Numbered from the stretch's first letter, positions 23,011 to 36,710 are shown. The stretch is DNA of 64,000 nucleotides from Maea johnstoni (GCA_963942565.1 OZ012699.1:32240017-32304016); one strand, 5' to 3'. Notes: generated by a model not told the origin, from the sequence alone. Numbers and translations: made by a program.

Positions 23011-23289
23011 ACAACGCTACAAATCTGTATAGCGACCAGGCCAACCCACTTAGGGGAATCCAGCAGAGACTCGAAACATTAAACATACACATTTGGCACG
23101 TATTATCGTTAACCTACATCATTTAAGCTACCTTAAATATATCCAGAAAATGTGACAAGCCACTGGCATAAACAGTAACCTACAACTTTAATCCTTATTA
23201 AAACATGTACAGCAACATGCAGACAAAAAGGCTATTATATGGGGTCAAAGTACATATCTTAATGTAAAGAAAGGTTAGGTTACTCGATT

Positions 23290-23870
23290 ACGGATTAGAA
23301 TGCATCTCAGAGCGGGACCTTGAGCGCCCCTAGACCCCTGGCCACGATGGCTGCACCCCACAGGCAGACGGCCCTGCACACCAAAAAAAATGGGTAAATT
23401 GTTCCTCAAAACAGAAATACTTTACATATGGAATAACTCATTTGGGTCTCAGATAAGGCTGAGAATGTATCTCAGAGCATCTTGAATCTCTCTGGCCCAT
23501 GCAGACGGCCCTGCACACCAAAAAAAGGGTTGAAATAGGTAAATTGTTTCCTCAAAACAGAAATACTTTTCATCTGGAATCACTCATTAAGGGTCTCATA
23601 TAAGGCTGAGAATGCATTTCTAGAACCATCTGGCTTCTGGGGCCTTGAGACCCCTGGCCGCAATGGCAATGCGCCACGGGAAAACAGCCCTGCACACCAA
23701 AAAATAAGGGTAAAAAAAGGTAAATAGTTTCTTCAAAAAAGAAATACTTAAGGGTCTCAGATGAGGCTGAGAATGCATCTCAAACCCTCTGCCTTCTGGG
23801 GGCATTGAGCGGCCCCCACAAACCCGGCCACGATGGCAGTGCGCTGCGGGCATACAGACTTCCCTGAAAT
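23290..23870. repeat. ~160-bp tandem repeat, four diverged units
   Basis: Landmarks recur at about 160-bp spacing: AGGCTGAGAATGCATCTC (near 23298, 23464, 23610, 23771), CCTGCACACCAAAAAA (23373, 23512, 23690) and CAGAAATACTTT. The units differ by substitutions and small gaps. No coding sense is seen. Confidence 0.75.
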
Positions 23871-24068
23871 ATACAAAATTATCTTCAATAAAGGATTCAA
23901 GGCATGTTGGTTTCTTGTTCTTTATAATAATTGAGATCTGAATCTCAAAGAAAATAAAATTGTGCCCCAACTTCTATTCTTCCAGTTTTTTCAGTGGGTT
24001 TCTGTCGTCGCAATATGACCTTAGGTGTTGGAAGCGACATAAAACGCACAGCTAACAGTCACAGCCTC

Positions 24069-24140
24069 CAGGAATGAATGAATGAATGAGGGCATAAAGG
24101 CACATCAGCACATTAGGCTATTTAGTGCCATAAAGTTTTT
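24069..24140 (-). repeat. LINE 3' tail fragment
   Basis: GGAATGAATGAATGAATGAG then CATAAAGGCACATCAGCACA and GTGCCATAAA, the same tail as at 22018, again on the minus strand. Only about 70 bp remain. Confidence 0.55.
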
Positions 24141-24868
24141 TTTTTCGTAAAGTGGTTGTTTGCCATTGCTGAAGAACAATGGCAAAGCATGTGAAAGAAG
24201 AAAAAAGCAGAAGAGAAAGAAAAGAGCCTTCATATCCAAAGAGGACCAAGGGATCTTTTAGATGCATGGTATCAATAGACAGATCCACACATCCCCATAT
24301 TTTTTATAAGGCGAGCAGGGTGACACGCTGCCATCTCCTATTGCACACGTACGTGTGCCCCTTGCGGGGACACAGCCCCCAGGCGTATTGGAAACTTGCC
24401 TAAGTTATTAATAAAAAGACACTTTCTAATATTTATAAATCATTTCTTATATCAGTTATGAATAAAATAAATCACTCCTAGTAAAAATCAACTCCTTACA
24501 TTTATAATTGCATTTAAAATTTGTAAAATTTCCTATTCATTTATTTACATAAGAAAATGACATTGATATAAGAAAATCATTTTGTAATATCAATAAATGT
24601 ATGTCTTTTTTCAGATTCAAGGACTTGCCATATCTTGGCATACATTTACTTTCGTTTTTTACCCAAGATATAACATGTCCAACTTCCAAGAGTCAAAAAT
24701 CCCAGGACAAAACTTGAAGAATCTGCTGTAGGCACCTTTAATAATAGTTGCAACATGATTCTCTATACCTTTGAGTACATGATACATTAGGCCCTATGTG
24801 CTGCATTGGTTGACGTTTCTGGGACGAGTAAATGACGTCTTACGAGCTACCAGGCTACAGTCCGTGTG

Positions 24869-25052
24869 ACCACAGGTGTTTGCCACAGTATGAAAAAGTG
24901 AAGGAAAAACGATATAAAACCGTGTTTTGTCGGTGTTCTTAACTTCTTATCACACCCCCAGGGATTGTAGGGGGTATGATAAGAACACCGACAAAACACG
25001 GTTTTAAATCGTTTTTCCTTCATTTTTTCATACTGTGGCAAACACCTGTGGT
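24869..25052. mobile_element. Foldback MITE, 184 bp
   Basis: Arms of about 75 bp: ACCACAGGTGTTTGCCACAG at the left and its exact complement at the right, continuing through AAAACACGG and GACAAAACACGGT blocks to a loop near 24960-24970. The arms are nearly identical, so the insertion or last conversion is young. No target duplication was evident. Confidence 0.85.
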
Positions 25053-25648
25053 CTGACCCAAGCTTGCATAGCGGACTTCTTTTTTGAAAGTTTGTGATCC
25101 CTACTGTATAGACCTACGGTAGGCCTACTTCCTGTCTCAACTCTGTAATATGTTGATTCTGCTCATCAGGTGTCCATTGCAAAATTCCACACAAGATCGC
25201 AAAAAAGAGGAAAAAATGGTAGGCCAAGCTTGCAGCAGACAGACTGTAAAATTTCCCGCTACTTTGGTGAGGGCACTCGAAAAATTACCGGCAGATCCCG
25301 GTCCACCTATATCTGAGCTCTAATTTGTCTATATATGGAAATCGGCACATTTTCTACAACCTAAATGCGCCGATCGAGTGCTTCCATAGCAGACGGCCTT
25401 ATTTGGAAATCACATGATTCTGTTGATGGTAGGTTCTGTTGTAAAAATAGACATCATGGGGCCGTTTGTGAATGTGTTTGGCAGTGGCCGGGCACTAACT
25501 TATAATTGTGAATGATCATGAACGTGTTCTTGATCGTTCGCAGCATCTTAAATTCACAAATTACGATCTTGCTACACTCAACATTGAGAAATCCTCATAT
25601 GGGTCTGTTTCACGAAAGTCGGACAATCACCTTAGTCCTAGCTATAAT

Positions 25649-28056
25649 TTACGATGGACCAAGTGTGAAAGAGAAAATATTTTAATATTTTTTTTCACCA
25701 CCGTATGTTGGGGGGGAGAAAATATATTTAAATATATTTTCACCACCGTATTTTGGGGGGAGAAAATATATTTAAATATATTTTCACCAACGTATTTTGT
25801 AGGGAGAAAATATATTTAAATATATTTAAATATATTTTCACCACCGTATTTTGTTGGGAGAAAAAATATTTGAATATATTTTCACCACCGTATTTTTTGG
25901 GGAGAAAATATATTTAAATATATTTTCTCCACCGTATTTTGGGGGGAGAAATATATTTAAATATATTTTCACCACCGTATTTTTTTGGGGGAAAATGTAT
26001 TTAAATTAATTTTTTCCCGACCACTATAGAAAAAGGGAAAATATATTTCAAGCAATGGCTGATTGCCTTGCTCATTTTCCTATTGGTATGGGGAGTTATC
26101 GTTATATCAATATAGGGGAATGACACTGGGAACCGACCATTGCGGGAAAGGTCTTCTGATGATGAATACATTGTGGCCTCACAGCAGGATAGTATAGGAT
26201 TTTTTGAGAAACGCAGCTCCTACGTATACCCACAATTATGGGTGTCGGGAACACACCTATGGGTGTTGGGAACCTTCAAAAGAAGTCTAAATTGGAGAAA
26301 TTGCGGTACTCTTCCTCCTGAAATACCATTAGCTATGGGTATTATACTAGGGGATCTTCTATATGTACTATTATAGTCCCGCAGATTTGAGAAAAATCAT
26401 GCACTTTGTATTAAGAGCATGAAATTAGATATATTGGTACAACTCACAAAGGGGAAAATTTCAGATAGGAAGGCGTCGTACCCATGCCCCCCACCCCTGG
26501 GGGCAGGTGGCACACCTATTGGTCAGCTGCAAGTTTAACCTAACCTTGCCTAATGTAAAGGGTCATTGGTCTGCCCAACAATGACTTATCTAATATTGTA
26601 GGTACTAGGAAGTAGAGTTTTAGTGAGTTTTATTGAATTTTAGCTTTTAGTGGGTAGATTTAGGTGGCGCCACCATTAAAATGGGTACTTTTGGTCTACC
26701 CAGTGCATTATTTCTATCAATAACTAGGATTTACATTCAGAAATACATTCAAACCAATATACAATGTTCTATGACTACATTTTAGCCTGTAGTCATGGCC
26801 CTTGCGGTAGGTGGCGCCACCTGTGGTTAGGCTAATAGGCCAACTGATATTTGCCTAATACAAAAGGTCATTTGTTTGTTAATCAATGAAGCATTTAAAA
26901 GGTTTGATATAGGTGGCGCCATCATAATATGGGCATGTTTAGCATAGCAGTAGAGCTAATTCTATCAACATTTCTCTTAAGTAGGCCCTTTTTTCAAAAG
27001 AATAAATATTGCCATGGGTTACATTTCCCGGTTGTAACTGTCATGCCCCTTGGTGGCAGTGGCCCCACCTATTGGTAAGCTGAGAGGGTAACATAATCTT
27101 GCATAGTGGAAAGAACATAAGTCTTCCAGACAATGAGATATTGTAATTCTGTATGAACAAGGAAGTGTAAATATTTGTTATAAAGTTTAATTGAATATAG
27201 TATCAAATAGAATGTATTATTAAAAAGAAGATCCCCTAGTAAATACCTGTGTCCCGTAGCCATAGCTAGTGGTATTTCGGGAGGAAGAGTACCAGGGTTT
27301 CACCAATTTAGACTTCTTTTGAAGGTCCCCCACACCCATAATTGTGGGTGTACGTAGGAGCTGCATTTCTCAAAAAATCTTATACTATCCTGCTGTGAGG
27401 CCACAGTGTATTTATCATCAGAAGACATTTCCCTCAATGGTTACTTTGTATTGGATAAATTGTCAACATATTATAACTTGTTTCACCTATCTCGGTTCCC
27501 AGTGTCATGTCGATATATTGATATAACGATAACTCCCCATACCAATAGGAAAATGAGCAAGGCAACCAGCCTCTGCTTGAAATATATTTTCCCTTTTTCT
27601 AGAGTGGTCGGGAAAAATTAATTTAAATATATTTTCTCCCCCAAAAATACGGTGGTGAAAATATATTTAAATATATTTTCTCCGCCCAAAATACGGTGGA
27701 GAAAATATATTTAAATATATTTTCTCCCCCAAAAATACAGTGGTGAAAATATATTTAAATATATTTTCTACCAACAAAATACGGTGGTGAAAATATATTT
27801 AAATATATTTTCTCTTCCAAAAATACGGTTGTGAAAATAAATTTAAATATATTTTCTCCCAACATAATATGGTGGTGAAAATATATTTAAATATATTTTC
27901 TCCCCAAAAAATACGATGGAGAAAATATATTTAAATATATTTTCTCCCAACAAAATAAGGTTGGTGAAAATATATTTAAATATATTTTCTCCACCCAAAA
28001 TACGGTGATGAAATTTTTTTTAAAAATATTTTCTCTTTCACACTTGGTCCATCGTA
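25649..28056. mobile_element. 2.4-kb foldback element with palindromic arrays in both arms
   Basis: The left arm starts TTACGATGGACCAAGTGTGA (25649) and the right arm ends in its complement (28056). Each arm has an outer tandem array of ~43-bp units, each with the palindrome ATATTTAAATAT between CACCGTATTTT and its GGGGAGAAAA partner (25676-26010 and 27620-28030), then a unique part that pairs across the element (ATTGCTCATTTTCC, CCCACAATTATGGGTGT, GGGGATCTTCT). The arms are roughly 0.7-0.8 kb around a ~0.87-kb centre (26360-27230). No transposase is present. This architecture matches foldback-type TIR elements with subterminal tandem repeats. Confidence 0.85.
26480..27110. repeat. Diverged repeats with GGTGGCGCCAC in the foldback centre
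   Basis: Three diverged copies about 280 bp apart, each with a Pro-codon-like CCCCTTG..GG, GGTGGCGCCACCT or GTGGCCCCACCT, ATTGGTMAGCTG and a CTTGCMTA..AAAGGTCAT stretch. The GGTGGCGCCAC core also appears in the tandem repeat at 61557-62092. Confidence 0.5.
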
Positions 28057-28205
28057 ATAACTAACTTTCAGCCAGCTAAGTTTATCATGACAGGAAATGG
28101 TCACATAGAACTTTTTAAAGTCACTAGTTACAACTTTCAACCCTCGAGAGCACGCTAAAGCTCCTATATTAAGCTGCACGCCGAAGTATCATATACTTCC
28201 TAACC

Positions 28206-30660
28206 TAAATAATAATAATAATTGGAATTTATATAGCGCCTTTTCCATTCATAAAATGTTCAAAAGCGCTGCACATTGTCATAGTTTGAGTCATAGTCCA
28301 CAACGCCTCAATGGGCGAGCCTGAAAAGGTGTGTTTTGAGACACTTCTTGAAGGCCTGACACGATGTAGAATCCTTCAGGTGTTGTGGAAGCGCATTCCA
28401 TAATCTCGGTGCACTAATGGAGAAAGCGCGATCTCCAAATTTGAGTCTAGTCCGAGGCTCATCCAGAAGGCCCTTTGCTTTTGATCGTAGATGGCGTCTG
28501 GGTTTATAAGGCACGAGCAGCTCCTTGATGTACTTAGGTGCAAGTCCGTTTAGCGCCTTGTATACCAGCAGTAGGACCTTAAATTGGATGCGGAATTTGA
28601 TTGGTAGCCAGTGAAGCTTGATGAGAACAGGTGTGATATGTTCATACTTCCTGGTTCTCGATACTATCCTTGCTGCACTGTTTTGTAGTCGCTGCAGCTT
28701 TGCAATCAAATCCTGTTGTATTCCAATTAGGAGAGCATTGCAGTAATCCAAGCGAGACATCACCAGTGACTGCATCACTGTTTTTGTGGCATCTTCTGTT
28801 AACACACGTCTCGCTTTTCCAATATTTCTCAGGTGAAAGCTATATTTTTTGACAACACTTTTGACATGGGGTGCCATGATCAGTTGAGAGTCAAACATAG
28901 CTCCCAGATTCCGCACAGGCTCAGATGCAACAGACACATCAGTCCCCGCTATAGAGAGTGACTTAATGTTCAGTTCAGCTAGGTGTTTCTTAGAGCCGAA
29001 TAGAATTATTTCAGTCTTGTCATTGTTGAGTTTCAGCTTGTTCTGAGACATCCAGACACTAATGTCACACAAACATTTCTCAAGATTTAGGATTTCACTT
29101 TTGACTATTGCGTTATCACTTGTCTTTTTGAATGATAAGCAGAGCTGGGGTGTCATCAGCATAGCCATGATTGTTCAGACCGTAGGATTGGATTAGCTGT
29201 GCCAGAGGTATGATGTATATTAGGAACAATAGTGCACCCAACACAGATCCCTGTGGTACAGACCACAGGATTTCCTGATTCTCGGAGAAGTCATCATTGA
29301 TTTTAATCCTCTGTTTCCTGCCTAGCAGGTACGATTTGATCCACTGTAGAGCAGATCCTTTAACTCCCAGAACTGACTCCATCCTAGATAGAAGGATGGA
29401 GTGATCGATTGTATCGAAAGCAGCGCTAAGATCGAGTAACACAAGGATCGCAGCCCCACCCTGATCGAGAGTGCGAAGGATGTCGTTCTGTACCCGCACA
29501 AGTGCAGTCTCAGTGCTATGACATGCTCTGTATGCCGACTGCATGGGTTCATGTAGCTGATTGATAGTCATGTAATTTGTAAGCCTTGCTGCAACTACCC
29601 TTTCCAATACTTTTGACAAGAATGATAAGTTGCTTACAGGACGATAGTTCTTGAGCACCTCCCGGTCGAGATCATCTTTCTTCAGTAACGGAGTGACTAA
29701 TGCCTGTTTCATGGAGTCAGGCACGTTAGCACTCTGCAGCGACAAATTCACTAAAATCGTAACCATTGGAATAAGCTCATCTACCGAGTCTTTCACCATC
29801 CAAGTGGGAGCAGGATCTAGAGAGCAGCTCTTAGTCGGTGATTTTGCTATGATTTTGCGAACTTCGCTTTCAGTCACGGCCGAGAAAACATTCAGTGAAC
29901 ATGTTAATTCCGGGGTAGGTAAATTTAACTGGTGTCTGGAGAGATCTGGCAGCTCGTCGCGTATCTTACATACTTTGTCAGTAAAGAACACAGCGAAGCG
30001 GTTTGCCAATTCTTCTGTTGATGCATGCTCAGGGAGTTTCATCTCACTCCTTTGATGTAATATGTCTTTGACAATGTTACTGAGGTTTTTTGAATCAGTG
30101 GAGAACTCAGCTATCAGATTGTTGTAGTAGTCCTTCTTAGCTTGTAATAACATGTTGTTAAATTTGATCCTGGCAGTTTTAAACAGGTCATAGTGGATAG
30201 TGAGGTTGGTGTCTCTCCACTTCCTTTCCCATTTCCTCTTTTCACATTTTGCACCATACAAATCATCTGAGAACCATGGTTGTTTTGGCCGAATTGTTAC
30301 CATTTTCACTCTTGCTGGTGCATGCTTGTCAAGTACCGTTGTTAGTGCAGTATTGTAGTGATTAGTCAAATCCTCAACAGAGCAGCCTTCAGCATAACCA
30401 GGTTGTAGAGCGTCCTTCAAGTCCTCTCTAAAATTGGGCATGTTGACACTGCGGAGTTTACGCACTGACTTCGGCACCTGGATCGGACGTGGTTTAGGGT
30501 GAGACACATCACACAGAATGAGGTTGTGGTCAGAGAGCTGGTCTCCAACCTTCCACTGACTTATAAGATTCTCATTGTCCCTGGTTATGACCACATCAAG
30601 GGTGTGTCCCGATTTATGGGTTCTGGCTGTGATATGCTGCTTGTAATTCAGGGTATACAA
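28206..30660 (-). pseudogene. CR1/Crack-type LINE: endonuclease tail, reverse transcriptase and 3' end
   Basis: On the minus strand the first frame (30660-29116) holds the end of the AP-type endonuclease (HTLDVVITRD, DQLSDHNLI), then reverse transcriptase with LKNYRPVSNLSFLSK, LDLSAAFDTIDHSIL, VPQGSVLGALLF and GYADD. The second frame (to 28308) continues SFKKTSDNA, NKLKLNNDKTEIILFG, SRLDYCNALLIG, LHWLPIKFRIQFK and RLWNALPQHL, the usual C-terminus, with its stop at 28308. The only break is one extra C in the run at 29147-29150, just after the YADD motif. It ends in (TTA)n at 28206. ORF1 and most of the endonuclease are missing, so it is 5'-truncated. LINE proteins copy their RNA at nicked target DNA. 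Confidence 0.92.
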
Positions 30661-32128
30661 CTTTTGTAGTCATTTCCATTAAAACCACTTTTATACTCAA
30701 TTTCTGCTGCAAGTGGAAATCTGTATGGCTGTCTAATCTTGCATCAACACTCCCGCCTACACTGCTACTAGCTGGCCGCATGTGACCCATATAGATAAGT
30801 AGGGGTCCATACCTTTAGAATTATACGGTACGGTACCGGTCCGGTATTTTTTATATGGTTCCGGTATTATAACGGTACCGATACCGGGTACTTTCTTTAC
30901 TAGTACCTTACTTATCGTATTTTTCACTTAGTTTTGTCATGCATTTTGACTGCGTTTTTTTGAAAATAAAAGATGTTTTTCACACTCCTGTGACTCTGTG
31001 TTGTTATAACTATATTGTATTGATTTCTAGGTGTTAGTAGTAGATGTAGTGCAGTAGTTTAATTAGTGTATTTTTTTCTTGTAGGTGATCCTGATTCCTG
31101 ATGGCTCAGCTTGTCAGCCTCTACACTCCATGCATGAATCATTCATCATGATCAGGGATTCAAGGAGTTAGGAACCAGGAACACTACAAGTACAACAGGG
31201 ATCAAGAAAATTAGATAAGTATTCTTAATAGTTTCTTTTGTTAAAGTTTTATTCCAATCAGTAATCCTGGACATACTGTAAGCACATTTGCCAATGCAGG
31301 CTACATTACAGTATCTCCACCTATAGTGGGATTTATCATCATATAACTATTAACTAAGATAACTTCCTGGACTACACACATAGTCCTTAATCCTTATTAA
31401 CTAATAACTAACTCCAAATTATCCACAGTAAAAAGGAGATAAGCCAGGTATCTGATGTATCTCAATTATAACTTTCTTAAATATCATTTTTGGGTAGAAG
31501 TATTGAATATCAAAATGAATGAGTCCCCTGACTCTCCTATTATTCTTACTGCCTTTCAAGATACAGAAAAGCTCCTTGGATATTTATTTTACTTTTGCAG
31601 CCTGGCTGCTTGACCACTTCTGCAGAGTGCAGGTAATTGTGGTGAATCTTCATTCCTCATTGAAGTGAAGTCTAGTCCCGATACCCAAGGAAGGTGAGTA
31701 ACCTGAGGTAAGTTTTAAATCATGACATTCACCAATCAAAATACTCAAGTCTATTTGCCAAGACCAGATTGTCTTGAAAAGTTCAAATCAGCTTAACTAC
31801 TATATTAAATGACTTTAATTAAGACATTTAGAATTAGAACTAGAATTAGAACATGCAACACGCAGCAACAGCTACTTTCATACACAGCCATTCACTGACT
31901 GTATTCAGTTCTTGAAATGCGGGCTCGATCCCTGCCAAGGCTGCCATCATATTTTCTCTAGTGAAATATAAAAAATAAAGTTAAAACACAGCTTACAGCT
32001 CTTAGTTTCAACTAACAGCTGAGCTAAAACTAGATTAACTAATCATTATATAATGAATGTCATTCAGCTAATGTTTTATTCTTTACTTTCCAGCCTGTAG
32101 CAGTTACATTCAGTTGACTAGTTAAAAG

Positions 32129-35100
32129 TCAATAGGGTATCGGACTGGCATTCTGTTTCAGAAATATTAGCATGTCAGCCTTGTCAGGATCCATACGTGC
32201 TCTCTCCTGGCTTATGGTTTGACCAGCAAGAGAGAAGATGCGCTCGGAAGGTACGCTACATCCTGGTAGGCAAAAATATCTCGGCACAAGAGCACGCAGC
32301 AATGGGATTTTGGTTCTGTGTGCATAATAGGACAGTAGAGTTCCACCTCTAGGTGAGCCTGGGTTTCAGGAGTAGTAGGGATATATTGGCCTGTGATGAC
32401 AACATCATCTTCTTCTCCAAAAAGTTCCTCAAGAGCACAGAGTTTCTTCTTAGGTTGTTCTTCTGTTGGTTCTTCTTTGATGGCACTTACAGCTACACTA
32501 TCACTGTCAGACACCACACCTGGTTCAGCTTTGACAGGGACAACTACTGGTGGGTACTGCTTCTTGTGCAGTTCAGCTGCCCTGTGTGTGATCCTCTCCC
32601 AGACTTCATTACTAGTAGCCATCTTGTGCTTGAACCGAGGGTCTAGTGTTGTAGCCTCTTCAAGGAATTTCTTGGCATCCTCCTCTTGGTAGCGCGTTTG
32701 CAGATTACCCCACACTGATTTCTTGATAAGTTTCACAAACTCTGAATCAGTCTCTAAAGTTATGAAGTGCTGTTCCAACTTCAAGAACAGTGGTAGCACT
32801 TGGCCTGAGGTAGGTGTGTCGTTGGTGGCACTGATAGCTAGGGTGCTGGTGTAAAGCACTTTCATTGTTTCCTCAAATTCTTGACACTTTTTCAAGTCCT
32901 CGTCAGAGATCCTGTCAACTCTGTCTTGTTTGATCCTTGCCTTCAGCCTGCTGTCATGGGTTGCTGCAACAAGAGCTGGGTAGTTGATAGCAAATCTCTG
33001 CACCATCAAGTACATGGAGTTCCATCTTGTTTTTACATCTAATATCATCTGAGGTTCCTTCATTCCAAGAAGTTTCTGTTTCTCCTGCAGTACCACAGAG
33101 GCCAGGTGCACTCTTTTGTACCACACCACAATAGTACGGATTTTGGCCAACCATTTTGTGAAGCTTGTGATGGAATAAAGCTTGTTTGCAGCTAAATTCA
33201 TTGAGTGGGCAAAACAGGGGAGTCTCAGCACTTCCAAGTTCTTGGCCCCAACACTCATGTTTGCAGCATTGTCCACTGAAATACCAACTGTCTTGTCCCT
33301 TATACCAAACACCTCCAGGCATTCATCAATTTCTTTGGCGATAACAAGGCCTGCCTGTGATTCATATACAGCTGCGGTCTCAAGCACCTTGGTCTGCATC
33401 TGCCACTTGTCTCGTTCTTCTTGAAGGTAATGGGAAGTGACTGTGAGGTAATGGTCTCCTGCAACAGATGTCCAATGATCAGCAGTTATCCTGACAAAGG
33501 AGACTTTGCTAAACTCGTAGATCAGGTTCCTCTTCTCAACTTCATACCAAGCTGGTATAAGTGAAGTAGATAAAGTCTCCGCACTGGGGAACCGGTAGGC
33601 AGGGTTCAATTGACTCATCAATTTCCTGAAGTGCACGTTTTCAACAATGCTGAAGGGATGTACGCCCATGACAATGAACCTGGTGAGGTCTCTAGTGATG
33701 GCAGCTTTCTTTGCTTCGGACATGGTCGTCCTGTAGAGTGGCATCATTGTCTGCTTGAACCTTTCGTTGGCCGGTGTGTACATAACACCGACATCAGCAG
33801 GGGCAGGGGCCGCTGGGGCAGGGTCAGGGTTAGTGACATGATTGTCACCTGCAAGAAATGAAAAAGGAGTGAATAAATAAAAAAATGTTATTTTGAATTT
33901 AATTTAAAATATCTTTGTAGTGCTGTTATTGAACTTATTGTTAACCTCCCTGGAATAACAGGTAACAACGGCTGAAGGTAAGTAGGAAGGTAGGTACATA
34001 TATAGAATGAATCAAATAATACAAATAAATCAATAAAATCATACAAATAAATATCAAAATATGTGCCACAAACCTCACTGGAATATCAAGTAACCATGAC
34101 TGAACCAATACCAGGTATGTATAAATTAATGCAGGTAGGTATAAATCAAATGATTTTGAAATAATTTATTCAATAACTTTTTTTCTAAAAGAAATTCTGT
34201 TCTCTGATGACTGTATGAAATCATAATTTCATAAATTGGTATTTATTCACAAGCGAAAAGGATTTAGGTGATATATTGATAAATATTCGCAAATTTATGA
34301 TAATTTATTGGATGAATTAATTGAATGCTAAAAAAAATCAATACAAACCTTTACATTCAGTGCTGGCCTTGGTGGATGCACTGGGTTCCACTTGCCCTTC
34401 CACAGGTAGTGAAGGCAACTGAGGCAAGCTTGGAAGATTAGGTTCAGTGCCTTGGGTGTCCACTGCCATTGGTTCGCCTTGCCCAGGTGTTGCAACTGCG
34501 GCTGCTGAGTTGGTTGCTGTAGCACTCGGAGTAGGTATAGGTGGCATGGAGGCACTAGTTGATGCTGTAGAGTTCTTCTGACTAGCTTCGAATGGTCCTC
34601 TGGGTGGGACTGGGAGAGTAGACAGATTGTCGAAGACACTGCACGGTATCACATGAATTTTATGCTTGAGGCGCATGTGCTTCAGTAAGTTGCTAGTGTT
34701 CCCACCTTTAGCTGAAACACGAACTTTGCTCCTAGAAATAGGAATGAGAATAAGATTCAAGTAGTATTTTCATAAAAAAAGTCAAATATACTTGTAAAAT
34801 GTCAACTACACTGTGTGTACCCTTCTACCTAAGTCTAGTCTATTAACTCTTGTCATTGTGTGCGACTTTGAATTTCATTTAGGTATAATTATGTTTATGT
34901 ATATACAAGAAATAATAATTTATTAATAAATAAGTATTAAAATACTGGCATGGTGAGTATACCAAGGATAGCACTAGTATACATCAAGAAATGGAAACTA
35001 CTAACAAGGATAATGTCAAAATAAAGCCATTCACAGAGAAATATAATTACTGCAAGCACAAGAAAAAAAACTTGAAGTCACTTTAGGGTTGGTTGATGAA

Positions 35101-36243
35101 ATTGAGTAAACAACAAATTTCATTTGTGAATTGTGATACAACTCATTTTTATTAAACAACATCGCTTTCAACATAGCTACTTACAGCATAACCTAGACAA
35201 GTGAGACAACACAGTCATTAAACTCACCACCAGAATTATGGAAGTATAAGTATAACCTTGGATTAAGAAAAGAATGGATATGTAGCGAGAGACCAATTGC
35301 TATATGTCCTATAGTTATATGCTGGACTCCTGCATCAATTACATTACAGAGAAAGCTTATCTCCACCACCAGCTGGGAGTGCCCAGAGCACCAATTTTTT
35401 GCCTATTAGCGGCTGTTCGTTGACATTGGTTGAGGCTAGCATGTTCAGGTTGACCGACTGGTTTCGAATCCACTTGTGTTTGGTCATTTATTTTAATAAA
35501 CCAGTGTCATGTAAAATCATGTTTGTACCCTTCTACCTAAGTCTAGTCTATTAACTAGTCTACCAACATGAATGATGCTACAATAAATCTACATAAACTA
35601 ATCTATAACTATTAACTACATATAAATGTTCCTAGTCAATCCTATTATTCCTATATCTACATAATTTATAATGATAGGCATAAGCATTCTATGATTTAAA
35701 GGTAGTTTGCTGCAGAAAATTGAGATCTGATTTCACAAGTTTATGTGCATGTGCAGTGCACTACCCTCTTCACATGCAAATTGTATTTCTTGAATGATCG
35801 CAGGTGAAGAATCAGCACATATATTTCACCAATGAATAACCATCAAGCACACTATTTTAAAAAGTCTATTTAGGCTACTTATTTTATAGGAGAATTATGT
35901 ATGCAATTGAACTTTATCATAAAGCCATGCTGACCTTGTATGCATCATTGGGATATTTGGTTATTTAGATGCTGGCTTTGAAGTTACATTTTCTATACAG
36001 AAATCAAAATTAAGTTTTGTATACAATAACCATCTGTGAGATCTACATACATTATTCATATAAATATTAAAATATACATAGAATAATATAAGAATATACA
36101 GTGGGACAGATTTCCTTTTTAAGTTATGAGGGGCAATGGGACTTTTTTTTATTACATACATACCTATGGCAAATGGCTCCCCCTTCCACTGCACTAAAGT
36201 GTGCCCACACTTTAGATCTTTTGGGCTTCACTCTCCCAGACAT
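32129..36243 (-). pseudogene. hAT transposase, BED zinc finger, three exons
   Basis: Exon 1 36243-36164 (MSGRVKPKRSKVWAHFSAVE), exon 2 34731-34349, exon 3 33848-32129; phases agree at both GT/AG junctions, giving about 725 residues. The BED finger spans the first junction (WAHF...AICH, KGGNTSNLLKHMRLKH), but its second Cys position reads Ser. Exon 2 then carries a Pro/Thr/Ala linker. Exon 3 has the catalytic hAT blocks: ITADHWTS, VGISVDNAANM, LPCFAHSMNLA (C-x2-H) and TRWNSMY. The dimerisation block SVPSERIFSLAGQ, then MDPDKADMLIFLKQN, lies in a shifted frame after about 32335, so one small deletion or frameshift separates it. It probably acts in the nucleus on the TAGGGGTCC ends. Otherwise well preserved. 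Confidence 0.88.
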
Positions 36244-36499
36244 ATTTTGTTAGAGCTTGGGCAGTTGGGGACCCAGACAAAATCGTTGGGAGAGCACCAG
36301 AATAAGCGTGGTCTAGCCTCTAATAAAGACTATCCCCTTATTCTGTGTGGCTTTCCGTAGCCACCAAAAATACGAAAAATTTATTGAAAGTTATTCTTGT
36401 TTTTTTTATTTATTTAATTGTGAACGAAAATTCTAAGTTACATTTAAGTAATAGGTAAAACATTCAAAAACCTATTACGAAAATGCGGCTCAGAATGTG

Positions 36500-36710
36500 G
36501 TCCCATACATCTACCCCTATCACTTGATCGTAAGAAGATTGAGCGGGAAAGATGGATGACGCGATCGCGAACTCGCAATATATTTTCCTGCGTATCCCCT
36601 ATCACGTGATCGTAAGTTACGGTAAGTAGATCGAGCGGAAAAACATTGATGACGCGATCGTGAATTCGCGATGTATTTTCCCGCCGATCCCGTGTCTGTG
36701 CACTCTTCGT
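36500..36710. repeat. ~105-bp subterminal tandem duplication in the hAT element
   Basis: Two units, each with ATCACNTGATCGTAAG, GAGCGG.AAA and GATGACGCGATCGYGAA, then CGC.ATGTATTTTCC. The second is more complete. They lie between the transposase start and the right end, where hAT transposases bind repeated sites. Confidence 0.65.

Noticed and set aside
29651-30055. Plus-strand 134-residue Ser-rich frame
   Set aside because: Antisense shadow of the LINE reverse transcriptase.
31915-31960. GGCTCGATCCCTGCC as a tRNA or SINE box B
   Set aside because: No box A at a suitable distance and no tRNA-like fold seen.
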